Part shown: piece by piece, positions 27,437-35,948 of the stretch
How the letters are laid out: the number at the start of each line of letters is the position of its first letter
Position numbering within the stretch: the first letter of the stretch is position 1
Assembly (NCBI GenBank): GCA_021820975.1
Contig: JAKADA010000007.1
Coordinates: forward strand, 1 to 64,000
Reading direction: 5' to 3'
Origin: Bacillota bacterium
GTDB taxonomy: Bacteria; Bacillota; Bacilli; Alicyclobacillales; SLC66
Length of the DNA: 64,000 nucleotides
Notes under the pieces: model-generated
The model's database searches: none
Told to the model about the DNA's origin: nothing
The model's input: the letters and a program-made list of their open reading frames with translations, nothing else
Position numbers and translations under genes: made by a program

Positions 27437-27781
27437 TTAGTTTTTGGCTAAACCGGCATCTTGCATAGCTTGTTCAATCGTCTTACCTGTGATGCGGTTA
27501 TGGGACGTATGGAAAATGGGCTGACCATCTTTAATCAAAATGATCTGCGGAGATGCATGTTCAATAGCAAAATGCTCAGCCAAGTGAAGCGATAAGAGTC
27601 TTGATTCAATGACTTTAACCATAAGAATAGGAAATGTCGTGTAATATTTTTCAAACGATTCTACCACCTGGTAGGCTCGGGCACTGATCGGTCAGGTCGT
27701 ACTATGTTTGTATAGTAAATAGGTCTCATTGGCTTTACCAGCTTCTTTTTGCCAATTTTCAACTGACGTGATTTCTATCAT
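27437..27781 (-). CDS. brxC: Bacilliredoxin BrxC/YtxJ with in-frame TGA at the catalytic Cys, candidate selenoprotein
   Basis: This 114-residue thioredoxin-fold protein belongs to the YtxJ family (monothiol bacilliredoxin), which removes bacillithiol from protein thiols. ATG 27779-27781 follows AAAGGAG by eight bases. Codon 30 (27692-27694) is TGA in the motif HSTT-stop-PISARAY, where the family has the active-site Cys of TCPIS. The frame is open on both sides: MIEITSVENWQKEAG upstream, and VKVIESRLLSLHLAEHF and HASPQIILIKDG downstream are clear family blocks. No ribosome site lies between the TGA and the next in-frame start (GTG 27667). A SECIS-like hairpin follows. The alternatives are a nonsense pseudogene or a base-call error of TGC/TGT. 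Confidence 0.8.
27656..27679 (-). promoter_or_regulatory. Candidate bacterial SECIS hairpin
   Basis: In the mRNA, 12 nt after the UGA, a stem-loop forms: three outer pairs (CGA/UCG), a 2x2 internal loop, five inner pairs (CUACC/GGUAG) and the tetraloop AGGU. The apical loop begins 23 nt after the UGA and has G at its second and third positions. This fits the general description of bacterial SECIS elements (upper stem of at least 4 bp, G near the start of the apical loop, loop about 16-37 nt from UGA). It also codes for protein, as bacterial SECIS elements do. Confidence 0.6.
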
Positions 27782-27812
27782 AAAAGATACTCCTTTCACC
27801 GTACAATTTTAC

Positions 27813-27842
27813 TTGTAACCCGAATCAGATAGACCGTATACT
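27813..27842 (+). promoter_or_regulatory. Candidate sigma-A promoter for the GT87-like gene
   Basis: TTGTAA (27813-27818) and TATACT (27837-27842) are separated by 18 bp on the plus strand, 48 bp before the glycosyltransferase start. The brxC promoter must lie on the other strand of the same 108-bp gap, but I could not place it. Confidence 0.5.
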
Positions 27843-27878
27843 CATTCTATCTATACCATATCACTGTACGATAGAATG
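27843..27878. repeat. 9-bp inverted repeat in the 5' leader of the GT87-like gene
   Basis: CATTCTATC (27843-27851) is complementary to GATAGAATG (27870-27878), spacer 18 nt. It starts directly after the predicted -10 box and ends 11 bp before the start codon, so it could be an operator or an RNA hairpin near the ribosome site. Confidence 0.5.
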
Positions 27879-27889
27879 CGAGGATCAAT

Positions 27890-29320
27890 ATGAGAAAGAC
27901 GTTTAGATCCTTTTTATACAAAATTTCCTTTGTGGGATTACTTCTGTTATCTCTCTATAGTGCCTTACAAATACTGGTTTATGGTTTCCCAGTGTTCGCA
28001 ATTCATACGCCTACAGGTATCATACCACTACCGCAACCTTATGTTCTAGGTCTGCCTCTGATTCAGGCCGTGAAGCAAATCTGGATGTACGGCATAGTAA
28101 GTATTGTTCATGTATCGATGTCGACGTCATTTGGTTACGATTTTGGCTTTTTTGATTATGCATTTCGACAAGTTTGGTATGATCACGGCCAAAATCTATA
28201 TAACAATGCGTTGCAACAGACGTGGATGAAACACTGGCATTATTCGATCATCAAGGCCAATCAATACGTATATCCACCTCAATTTGCAGTACTATTTTCC
28301 TATTTTGCACTTCTGCCTTTTAAAGTAGCAGCACTTGTTTGGAATTCACTTGGTTTACTTTTCACTTGGATATCCGCATTTTTATTAGCAACACTGGCAG
28401 CTAATGGACGGTCTGCACCATTACTTCGTGTACTGATCGTGGCCATGGTCATGAGCTATTATGGTGTTTTCAACGACTTGACCATATCGAATGCCAATTG
28501 GCTTATTCTTTTTCTCTTATCCTGTTTTTATGTTCTCCATGTACGCTATAAAAAATCATCCTTTGCAGGTATAGCCTTAGGTCTTGCTGTTTTATGTAAA
28601 GTAACACCTGTGATGATCATCGCGTATTTTATCCTAAAAAAAGAATGGAATCTCGTATTATCTGCACTCTGTACGATAGTTGTCATCACCATAGGCACCG
28701 GACTCATCATTGGCTTTCATCCTATCATCTACTATGTCTTTCACCTGGGTGCGATGAGTGCACAAAGCATGACGAATGGCCCAGCGCCCTACAATATATC
28801 GCTCATCGGTCTCTTGCAGTTGCTACCCGCTTTTCGTTTTGCACCGATGTCTGATCCGATCGTCCTCATGCTCTATTACACCTATATTGTTATTATGGCT
28901 GCTGCAATATATGGCAGTCTACGAAAAGTGCAGCATCCTTTGTATGACACAGCGTTGTCTTCAATCTCAGTCCTTGCTTTTTCGCCTTTGATCGAGACGA
29001 CACACACCGTTGTGCTGATAATCACGATGACATCCTTACTAGCAATCGTATCAGGCGCCATAAGACATGATGATAATCACACAGACTACACACAAATACC
29101 GCGATGGATCACTGTGTTACCAGTGATCCTGCTCAGTATCGTCATGCTTTACTCTTCTTTTGGCTTTCTATTATTCATTACGAATTACATCGTTCCCATG
29201 TGGTGGCCTTTATCCAACCTCTACTGGGATCCTTTTTTATTGTATACGACATTTATCCTCGTGTTGATGTGGCCCTGGTTCCGACCCAAAGACCTGAGCA
29301 TTTTTCATAGGTATACCTAG
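27890..29320 (+). CDS. GT87-like (DUF2029) membrane glycosyltransferase
   Basis: This 476-residue protein has about ten membrane segments and the pattern NQYVYPPQFAVLFSYFALLPF near residue 125, typical of polyprenyl-phosphate-dependent GT-C enzymes of family GT87. A Tyr-Asp-rich extracytoplasmic loop precedes it. The start is ATG 27890 behind GAGG. Family members add mannose or similar sugars to lipid-linked acceptors; the donor and acceptor here are unknown. It is a single-gene unit convergent with the 3D-domain gene. Confidence 0.7.
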   Translation: MRKTFRSFLYKISFVGLLLLSLYSALQILVYGFPVFAIHTPTGIIPLPQPYVLGLPLIQAVKQIWMYGIVSIVHVSMSTSFGYDFGFFDYAFRQVWYDHGQNLYNNALQQTWMKHWHYSIIKANQYVYPPQFAVLFSYFALLPFKVAALVWNSLGLLFTWISAFLLATLAANGRSAPLLRVLIVAMVMSYYGVFNDLTISNANWLILFLLSCFYVLHVRYKKSSFAGIALGLAVLCKVTPVMIIAYFILKKEWNLVLSALCTIVVITIGTGLIIGFHPIIYYVFHLGAMSAQSMTNGPAPYNISLIGLLQLLPAFRFAPMSDPIVLMLYYTYIVIMAAAIYGSLRKVQHPLYDTALSSISVLAFSPLIETTHTVVLIITMTSLLAIVSGAIRHDDNHTDYTQIPRWITVLPVILLSIVMLYSSFGFLLFITNYIVPMWWPLSNLYWDPFLLYTTFILVLMWPWFRPKDLSIFHRYT

Positions 29321-29330
29321 ACATATCAAA

Positions 29331-29350
29331 GGGGAGCTCTATCGCTCCCC
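29331..29350. terminator. Hairpin between convergent genes
   Basis: GGGGAGC and GCTCCCC pair around a 6-nt loop, 11 bp after the glycosyltransferase stop. There is no good T-run on the plus strand and only TTTGATAT on the minus strand. It is a likely bidirectional terminator of moderate strength. Confidence 0.55.
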
Positions 29351-29414
29351 CGTCTTGCGGCGCTGTCTTACTTAAGTTTCTTTAGGCATTGTGTGGTTTA
29401 GATGAAGGTATAGC

Positions 29415-30398
29415 TTAATTTCCTCCCAATACATAAACCTTCACAACTTGGCGTCCATAATTATACGCCTGTGCCGGTGAATTAAAACATAAGTCGATGC
29501 GATACCCCTGAATGGCTCCTCCCGTATCATTGGCGATGCCATATCCGTATCCTGGAATATAAAGCCGAGTGCCAAGCGGTATGACGCTGGGATCAACGGC
29601 AACATCCCCATAACCGGCTGACGCGCCAGTAGCTGTTGATCCTCCTGGGCTGGAGTATGCAGTAGCCACTACGGTAAGCACTTCATTTGAGACGAGTGAC
29701 GCATCGCTACGTGACGCAACGACGGGGGCGGGCTGTGCCGTTCCCACATCGATTAACTCGTCTACCGGCTGCTGCACGACCATTGATGTCGATCGCTTTG
29801 CGACCAAACGGTCGTTTACATAACTCAAGCGGGTGACGATCTTTCGAATTCCTTCTCGCCCCGCTCTAGCTACGACATCTGCTCCCGCCTGATAGTATGA
29901 TGACGATTGGCGAATAGCAACGTAGGGAATCGACACATCTTTTGTCACTACCCGTGCACTTCGACGGATGACTCGAATGTCCATTCCACTTCTAATCGCA
30001 GCATGAAGCGAAACATTAACTGAATCCGCCTTATGTAGGCGAATTCGTAAGGATTGCAACAAGTTACCGACTGTGCCTTTTAATGTATGCACAATCAGTG
30101 GGCGACTTGCACCATTCTGAACACGAATGATCTTAGCCCTTTTGACGACAATTTTCATTCCATTATGCACGGGTGTCGTCCTTGCTGGTTCTACCAAATC
30201 ATAGCCTGTGTAGGAAACCCCATTTTGGCGCAACAATGCACCTACCGACTCGCTGGCATAGGTTCCTGCCTGCAATGTCTGGCTATCAACGGTTACCTTC
30301 ACCGACTTGTATGGACTCATACCTGTTGTCATCGCAGCAGCCAATAATGCCGCGATGGAAACGGCCAATCCATACTTGGTTCGGCGGACCTTCTGCAC
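29415..30398 (-). CDS. YabE-like protein: DUF348, G5-like and 3D domains
   Basis: This exported protein of about 327 residues has an N-terminal membrane segment, a DUF348 ubiquitin-like unit (KSVKVTVDSQTLQAGTYAS), a G5-like region and a C-terminal 3D domain with AVDPSVIPLGTRLYIPGYG, NDTGGAIQG and RIDL, where the Asp residues are conserved. 3D domains are lytic-transglycosylase-like, as in YabE/Sps proteins. The start is GTG 30396-30398 eight bases after AGAGGTG. A role in wall remodelling or germination is inferred from the family. Confidence 0.85.
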   Translation of the reverse strand: MQKVRRTKYGLAVSIAALLAAAMTTGMSPYKSVKVTVDSQTLQAGTYASESVGALLRQNGVSYTGYDLVEPARTTPVHNGMKIVVKRAKIIRVQNGASRPLIVHTLKGTVGNLLQSLRIRLHKADSVNVSLHAAIRSGMDIRVIRRSARVVTKDVSIPYVAIRQSSSYYQAGADVVARAGREGIRKIVTRLSYVNDRLVAKRSTSMVVQQPVDELIDVGTAQPAPVVASRSDASLVSNEVLTVVATAYSSPGGSTATGASAGYGDVAVDPSVIPLGTRLYIPGYGYGIANDTGGAIQGYRIDLCFNSPAQAYNYGRQVVKVYVLGGN

Positions 30399-30533
30399 CT
30401 GATCACCTCTTTCCACGTATGCGAAACATCCGAGAAAGGGTTACAGCATCTGACAGCGCCTAGTGCTCCTAAAACTAGATGTAGTATATCGAGGAAACTA
30501 CTGAAAGGCAATGGGCGAATATGGAAGTTTAAT

Positions 30534-32219
30534 TCATGGCATAAGCGAAGGTTGAGACAAAGGTTGCACGACAAGATTTTGCACGGTTGGCGTACCGACT
30601 ACTGGTTGGTCAGCATACGATGCATCGTAAATCAGCGAAAGTCTCGGACTTGTATCTTGAAGATTTGCAGAGTGCAGATAATTATCATACCCTGAAACAT
30701 ATTGATTCGCACCCAGTGTGCTGTTTAAGATTACATTTTGCGCCATAACTCCTCCGTGTATCTGAAGGTAGGTTGACATGCCGCCAAGGTACATGGTGCT
30801 TGCCGTGGCGAGGTAGGCATTGAGGACAAGGGGTTGATTGGGGGCGTAACTTAGATTTCCCAGATTGGAAGTCTGCAATGTTTGAACCGTAATCGGCCCG
30901 TCCGCATACACTTCCATGCGATAATTCGTGTTATTTTCCATGTTATTATTGGAACTCTGTGATGCATTCTCGATAAACACATCGCCCTTAACAAAAATGG
31001 CTCCCTTAGCATTGACAGGCCCCTCGATCAGGAGATTACCAGCTACATAAATAGGTTGATCAAAGGTGACAAGGCCATTAGGGTCAAGAATCGTAAGATT
31101 ACCTGAATACACTGTGGGATCAGTAATTTCTGTCGTGCCTTCATAGGTAACATTTTTAGATTGTGCCCATCTCGAACCACCCGAGTTCTGAATAATGTTT
31201 ACGTTAGGCAAGTGAGATACCGTAGAATAACCATTTGAGACATACTGGTTTACCGTATAGCTCGGATTTTTTAAAAAGGATTGTATGCTGCTTGAAATAG
31301 ATTTTACGTTCACGGAACTACCTAGATAGGTTGAAAGAGCATTTTGACTCTGAAGTAAAGTGGGTGAAACAATATCACTGGCTGTGCCAAATTGATTCGT
31401 CCACGGAAGACCGTATAGAGAATGATTATAAGATGATTGATCCAAATAGGCTTGATAGGCATAAGTTGCGAAAGTATAGAGCGTAGAGTTACTGAATTTC
31501 GGCGTAGCACTAGGTTCTATACCGGGCAGTTCAGGTAGAAATGATATCGGAGATAGGTGAAAGTCAGAATCTAAATATTGCAGATCGCTTGACAAAAACA
31601 TCCCAACAGTACCAAAAAACGGTGTATTATCGACATAAGTCCCTCCACCCGATACCAAATCTCCGGTAACAGAAGGGGCCCCGTTTATGATCAAATTACC
31701 TGGTGTAAATACGACATAATCCAATGAAGGAATAACCCCGGAAATGGTGAACGTATCTTGCAGTTTAGCTTCGCTTGCCTGATCGAATCCGGTCACGGTA
31801 ACACCAAAAGCGATAGACACCGGGGTCGAACTAGAAAGCACAGTGCCACTTCCAGGACTGACGTTCAAGGTGACGGATCCAAATGTGACACTAGTAGAAT
31901 TTGCTGTGGAAATGTTTTCTGAGTATCTTGCGAGCAAACTTTCCGCCGCCGTTTGCAGTTGCGCTTGCGTGCTGATTCCCTGAAAGGTGGTCCCCATGGA
32001 AGCAAACGTCGTAGTTAGCTCTTGGTAAGCCTCGCCGATGCCCGATCTGGCGTTGCTCAGTGCTTGAAACGTGTTGCCTGTAGATTGAACATCTTTTCCT
32101 GATGCGAAAATCGACACAGTCAATGCAACCAACATTAGCGAAAGCAAGACAATAGCAAACAATATACTGATTAAAGTTGCCCCATTGTCGCTGTTTCTAT
32201 GACTCTGATAGGTTATCAT
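30534..32219 (-). CDS. Large PilX-like pilus assembly protein with beta-helix-like C-terminus
   Basis: This 561-residue protein has a prepilin-like start, NG/ATLISILFAIVLLSLMLVALTVS, in which the usual Glu at +5 is Ser. The rest is rich in Ser, Thr, Asn and Gly, and from about residue 360 shows repeating NLTIL/NLLIEGPV/AIFVKGDVFIE units like a bactofilin-type or beta-helix fold. It is the last gene of the T4P minor-pilin cluster. Missing Glu5 and large size suggest a GspK/PilX-like tip or adhesin role, which is inference. The ribosome site is GGGAG. Confidence 0.7.
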   Translation of the reverse strand: MITYQSHRNSDNGATLISILFAIVLLSLMLVALTVSIFASGKDVQSTGNTFQALSNARSGIGEAYQELTTTFASMGTTFQGISTQAQLQTAAESLLARYSENISTANSTSVTFGSVTLNVSPGSGTVLSSSTPVSIAFGVTVTGFDQASEAKLQDTFTISGVIPSLDYVVFTPGNLIINGAPSVTGDLVSGGGTYVDNTPFFGTVGMFLSSDLQYLDSDFHLSPISFLPELPGIEPSATPKFSNSTLYTFATYAYQAYLDQSSYNHSLYGLPWTNQFGTASDIVSPTLLQSQNALSTYLGSSVNVKSISSSIQSFLKNPSYTVNQYVSNGYSTVSHLPNVNIIQNSGGSRWAQSKNVTYEGTTEITDPTVYSGNLTILDPNGLVTFDQPIYVAGNLLIEGPVNAKGAIFVKGDVFIENASQSSNNNMENNTNYRMEVYADGPITVQTLQTSNLGNLSYAPNQPLVLNAYLATASTMYLGGMSTYLQIHGGVMAQNVILNSTLGANQYVSGYDNYLHSANLQDTSPRLSLIYDASYADQPVVGTPTVQNLVVQPLSQPSLMP

Positions 32220-32259
32220 CGAAGCGTCTCCCTTATCGCACTTTTCACACGTTTATCTT

Positions 32260-32790
32260 TCATTGCAAAACGATTTCGCCACCTAAAACATATTGAATGA
32301 AAAGTGTTTCCGATGCCGAACTGAAAGCCGCATGCCCAATATAGCGTGCCACAAGTGTCACTTGCACGGAAACAGGTTGATGCGAGGAATTGGTAATTAG
32401 CGAAAAACTTGTACCAGAGAAACTGACATCTGGAAAGGCTAAAGTTGTGCTTGAGTTATCACTATTTTCCAAATTCAGATCACCATGAGCTGTTACGGTG
32501 ACCAACGCACCAGACTGATTTGGGCTTGAAATAAGTGTTCCTTCAACTGTATTTTGTGAAATGGAAGTCACCGTTTGCACATTTTGAAACTCTGTCAGAA
32601 GCTTTTGCTCAACCGTTGCCACTGCAGAATTTAACGCAGATTGCGATACAACATAATTCCATGTTTGTTGTTCAAGATCAATAAATGAATAAATTAATAC
32701 GATAACCAGCGCAGAAATTGTCAGGGCAGCTAATAACTCTATTAAGGTTATTCCGTCATCTTGGCAATATGGCGCAGGGTTTATTTCCAA
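32260..32790 (-). CDS. Minor pilin with class III leader (PilW/GspJ-like)
   Basis: This prepilin of about 176 residues has cleavage site DDG/ITLIELLAALTISALVIVLIYSF, Glu at +5. The start is uncertain: TTG 32788-32790 nine bases after AGGTG overlaps the upstream stop by 10 bp, while ATG 32839-32841 gives 193 residues but a 61-bp overlap. It is probably a tip-complex subunit of the type IV pilus. Confidence 0.75.
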   Translation of the reverse strand: MEINPAPYCQDDGITLIELLAALTISALVIVLIYSFIDLEQQTWNYVVSQSALNSAVATVEQKLLTEFQNVQTVTSISQNTVEGTLISSPNQSGALVTVTAHGDLNLENSDNSSTTLAFPDVSFSGTSFSLITNSSHQPVSVQVTLVARYIGHAAFSSASETLFIQYVLGGEIVLQ

Positions 32791-33161
32791 TGATAGATCA
32801 CCTGGTTTAGCGCAAATTGCTGTTGGTGTTGATTTTGCCATGTCACAGTAACCTCCAAGGACTCACTGGTGGCGGTGGTTTGGGTAACCATGCTTGTGAC
32901 CGTAAAAGAGCTTCCACTAACTGACACTGTCTGGGTACTAGGCTGTCCGTTCACAATAAAATTCGATAAAGCATTATTAGCAAGCATAAATGCCTCGGAC
33001 TTTTGTTGACCAAGTTTTACGTCAGCATCCATAGAACCAATGATCAAAAACAGAGACATGCCAAACATTGCTATGAGCACAACACTAGCCATAACCTCAA
33101 TGAGCGTGAAACCCGCACTTGATTTACATTTGCGAGGTTTATCGGATTCTAGCCACTTCAT
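32781..33161 (-). CDS. Minor pilin with class III leader (PilV/GspI-like)
   Basis: This 126-residue prepilin reads SSAG/FTLIEVMASVVLIAMFGMSLF, Glu at +5, followed by a small soluble domain. It lies between pilO and another minor pilin. The short size and order suggest a GspI/PilV type. Confidence 0.78.
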   Translation of the reverse strand: MKWLESDKPRKCKSSAGFTLIEVMASVVLIAMFGMSLFLIIGSMDADVKLGQQKSEAFMLANNALSNFIVNGQPSTQTVSVSGSSFTVTSMVTQTTATSESLEVTVTWQNQHQQQFALNQVIYHWK

Positions 33162-33210
33162 CGTTCACCACTTCCATTGCAAAATTGCCCGTTCCTGCAG
33201 GACTTCACGT

Positions 33211-33735
33211 TTAAGATCCATAAGGAAACACAAGATTGACACTGAGCGTTGAGCTATATGCACCGGCAATCGTAAGAGTAGCTGTTGTAACACCTGTGAG
33301 CCTACGGGCACTTTGCATCGCATGAATGAAACGTAGAAGCGCACCGCTGGAACCTTGCAACACCAAAACTGCAGAAACTTGAGATGCGGCTTGTGTTGTT
33401 TGCATACTTTGACTCATGTTCGAAAGAGAAAATTGTACGGATTGCAAACTGACATGAAACTTCACAGCAAACGATTGAAATTCGCGCAACAGTCCCGGCT
33501 CATCAGGATTCTTTGGCACCGTCTGCATTTTGATATGTGAATTTCTCCCATGTTCAGAGTGAATTATCTGACGCAAGAGCAATTGTTGACTGGATACCTG
33601 TTGCGAAGTGAAAGACTCCTGTTGCATCACATCGTGAACACGACCGCTTTCGATACTATAAAAAACCACACTACTAACCGCCATCAACATCACAATCAAT
33701 AAGAAAGAACGTACAATTATTTGGGCCTTATGCAT
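33211..33735 (-). CDS. pilO: PilO-like type IV pilus assembly protein
   Basis: This 174-residue bitopic protein has an N-terminal membrane helix, a coiled-coil region and a ferredoxin-like C-terminal domain, as in PilO. It starts three bases after the pilN stop. PilN and PilO form a heterodimer that couples PilM to the pilus machine. Identity rests on topology and the M-N-O gene order, since PilO sequences are divergent. Confidence 0.75.
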   Translation of the reverse strand: MHKAQIIVRSFLLIVMLMAVSSVVFYSIESGRVHDVMQQESFTSQQVSSQQLLLRQIIHSEHGRNSHIKMQTVPKNPDEPGLLREFQSFAVKFHVSLQSVQFSLSNMSQSMQTTQAASQVSAVLVLQGSSGALLRFIHAMQSARRLTGVTTATLTIAGAYSSTLSVNLVFPYGS

Positions 33736-33738
33736 AAA

Positions 33739-34263
33739 TCACGGCCCTCCTGAAATTGGTACGTTAACGGTCATCGCAAACGCATACCCACCCGACTGAC
33801 CAAGGTTCATTGCATTCTGAATCGATACAAGATCCACAAGAGGCAGAGACCGGATATGCTCGGCATAGTCAGCTAATGCGCTTAAGCTGTAAGCCATTCC
33901 CGAAATAGTAACCGTGCCGTTCGATAAGGCCATGTTTGAGATAACCACTTCGGATTGTTGAAGCTGCAATAATTGCCCGCTAAATTGTTCAATGTCAAAC
34001 GGAAGCCCAGCCACAGACATCGAACCGAGATTGCTCTGTTGTTTAAGACGCGTTTGTTCTATGCTGATTTCGTTATGAAGCAATGTCAGTCGTTGATTGA
34101 AACCTACTGTCGTCATAGCAATTTGGTTTGCTTGCTGAAAGCTAATGAAACCAAGCGTTAAAAATACGGCTAGTACAGCGATCGATACACCACTGGTAAT
34201 GGATACAATGGAAAATGAATATCGTTGAACCACGGTTTCTTGAGGCATCAAGTTGATGTTCAC
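33739..34263 (-). CDS. pilN: PilN-like type IV pilus assembly protein
   Basis: This 174-residue protein opens VNINLMPQE, the PilN N-terminal motif that binds PilM, followed by one membrane helix and a periplasm-side-type domain (YSLSALADYAEHIRSLP). GTG 34261-34263 overlaps the pilM stop (GTGA); the 15 upstream codons are inside pilM. Confidence 0.82.
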   Translation of the reverse strand: MNINLMPQETVVQRYSFSIVSITSGVSIAVLAVFLTLGFISFQQANQIAMTTVGFNQRLTLLHNEISIEQTRLKQQSNLGSMSVAGLPFDIEQFSGQLLQLQQSEVVISNMALSNGTVTISGMAYSLSALADYAEHIRSLPLVDLVSIQNAMNLGQSGGYAFAMTVNVPISGGP

Positions 34264-35276
34264 GATGAAATATGCCCCCTTAACGTGAGGCCGGTTGCAG
34301 CGACACATGACCCTTGTACAATACGATCGTTCCCGGAGAATGGGCCGTGTTCCTTAGCCTTTGACGTTATGGATAGGACAAAAATACCAGTCTGCTGATG
34401 TAATAAATCGGCCAAACGATCATCACTATCCGTATAGGTAGAAAGGATAATGCGTTCCGGCACACGAGTCTGATTAGCCAGACTAAAATTAAAAAAATTC
34501 ATAACGCGATCCATCTCATATACAAGATCATTACATACACGTTGTATTTCATCATCACCGTGATCCGCAGCAAATAGATCAAATGATCCCTCATTCTCTC
34601 GCAAGAAATAGAGCATATCATTGATAAATAAAGCAAGTGTTACTGACGTTTCGTGGATATCCATTAGCACCGTGAGACCGGGTAAATCCCCCATCGTATA
34701 TTTTGCGTATCGCCACAGCGCAATGGGTTCAATTTCTATCGCAATTGGCCGTATTCCGACATTATGAGCAACCTGCAAAGCTGAAGTAACAATCTCACGC
34801 GGCGCTGCCACAAGCGCAATGCTTTGCATTCCCTCTTCAAGTTGGGTCAAAGGCGTAACTTGTGCGACATCGTACACAGGGTCTTCAAAAGGCAGATGAA
34901 TCGTATTGCCAAGCTCGACTTGCACCATCTGCCGAATAGCAGGTACCGGGATCGATGGCACAGACATGTAACGAACGATGACCCAGTGATTTGGAATGCT
35001 TAGCACGACCGGCCAAGAACGAAGTCGGTTGCGACGCACGAATTCTCGTAAAGTTTCTATATAGGCGAGAGAGTAGCTCTCTTGTGATTCGTTTATCACC
35101 GTGCACGAGTCCAACAGGGTCAAATGCGACCCTGTTGAACGCACAGCAACAGCACTCATGCGATCTCTTGCGAAGACTAATCCAATACCCTTTTTCATCG
35201 ATGAAACAGCACTCTCAGGATGGTGAGGTTGACGTCCCCAAAAACTATTCTTCAATCCACGAGATAGCTGTTTCAT
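34260..35276 (-). CDS. pilM: PilM, cytoplasmic actin-like pilus assembly protein
   Basis: This 338-residue PilM/FtsA-like ATPase fold has a region VQVELGNTIHLPFEDPVYDV and a DIHETSVTLALF phosphate-type motif. It binds the PilN N-terminus and links the motor platform to the pilus. The start is ATG 35274-35276 after GAGGT. It follows the major pilin gene and heads pilMNO. Confidence 0.85.
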   Translation of the reverse strand: MKQLSRGLKNSFWGRQPHHPESAVSSMKKGIGLVFARDRMSAVAVRSTGSHLTLLDSCTVINESQESYSLAYIETLREFVRRNRLRSWPVVLSIPNHWVIVRYMSVPSIPVPAIRQMVQVELGNTIHLPFEDPVYDVAQVTPLTQLEEGMQSIALVAAPREIVTSALQVAHNVGIRPIAIEIEPIALWRYAKYTMGDLPGLTVLMDIHETSVTLALFINDMLYFLRENEGSFDLFAADHGDDEIQRVCNDLVYEMDRVMNFFNFSLANQTRVPERIILSTYTDSDDRLADLLHQQTGIFVLSITSKAKEHGPFSGNDRIVQGSCVAATGLTLRGHISS

Positions 35277-35308
35277 AAAATGACCTCACTTGTAAATATT
35301 CATAATAA

Positions 35309-35340
35309 GTTTGAAAAAAAAGACAACTATCCGCTTATCC
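35309..35340 (-). terminator. Possible weak terminator after the major pilin gene
   Basis: Directly after the pilin stop the minus strand reads GGATAAGCGGATAGTTGTC then eight T. A short GATAA/TTGTC stem with one wobble can form. If active it would leave pilin mRNA more abundant than pilMNO. Confidence 0.4.
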
Positions 35341-35868
35341 CTACGGTGAAGTAGTGGAATCTGTAACGCCATTCGAATTTGTAACGTAATAATAAGAACC
35401 ATTTTCTTTCAGTGTTTCCACTGTGAAAGTTGGGCTAGCACCAGTACTTGGCGCGGGAGCAGAGTACTCAAATGCATTACCCCAACCATCTGCAGGGATA
35501 GTAGCTAGATAGGGCGCGAGCGCCTGCTCTAGGGTGCCTGTCGTAGAAGAAGAGCTATTTGGAGGATAGTAGGTAACACTGTCCCCATTCGCCGTAGCAG
35601 CAGTACCTTGTAAGGTTATGGCTGATGCTGAACTAGTTGTTGGGTACTGACCATTGTGATCCGTGGCATACCTATTAAGCGCCTCTGAAATAATACTTAG
35701 ATCCTGCTCCGTTGTGTTAACCTTCGCGCTATTGATCGACCCCAATACCACAGGGATCGCAATCGCCGCGATGATCGCTAGAATGACGATGACCGCTAGC
35801 AATTCGATCAGCGTAACGCCATCATCAGCCTTGCGAGCGATAGCCCATTGAAATAAACGTTTTAGCAT
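35341..35868 (-). CDS. pilA: Major type IV pilin (PilA-like)
   Basis: This prepilin of about 175 residues has cleavage site DDG/VTLIELLAVIVILAIIAAIAIPV, Glu at +5, the classic N-terminal helix, then SINSAKVNTTEQDLSIISEA and a globular Gly/Ser-rich head. The start is ATG 35866-35868 eight bases after AAAGGAGG, the strongest ribosome site of the locus, which fits a highly made subunit. The leader of about 18 residues is cut by the PilD-type peptidase. Confidence 0.85.
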   Translation of the reverse strand: MLKRLFQWAIARKADDGVTLIELLAVIVILAIIAAIAIPVVLGSINSAKVNTTEQDLSIISEALNRYATDHNGQYPTTSSASAITLQGTAATANGDSVTYYPPNSSSSTTGTLEQALAPYLATIPADGWGNAFEYSAPAPSTGASPTFTVETLKENGSYYYVTNSNGVTDSTTSP

Positions 35869-35948
35869 GTTTTTCACCTCCTTTGCTACTTTCTATTAGG
35901 TGTGGCGGCAGGTCATCCGGTATGGCATCGGGGCCACCACGAGCGTAC

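Noticed and set aside
27437-27667. Separate 76-codon gene starting at GTG 27667, after the TGA
   Set aside because: It has no ribosome site and would lack the N-terminal half of the thioredoxin fold; family similarity continues upstream across the TGA to a well-placed ATG.
27692-27694. Simple nonsense pseudogene explanation for brxC
   Set aside because: Not excluded, but less favoured: only the catalytic codon is affected, no other damage is seen, a terminator and ribosome site are intact, and a SECIS-like hairpin follows.
30399-30533. Possible c-di-AMP riboswitch before the 3D-domain gene
   Set aside because: Such switches are common before wall hydrolases, but the conserved blocks are not seen in this 135-bp gap.
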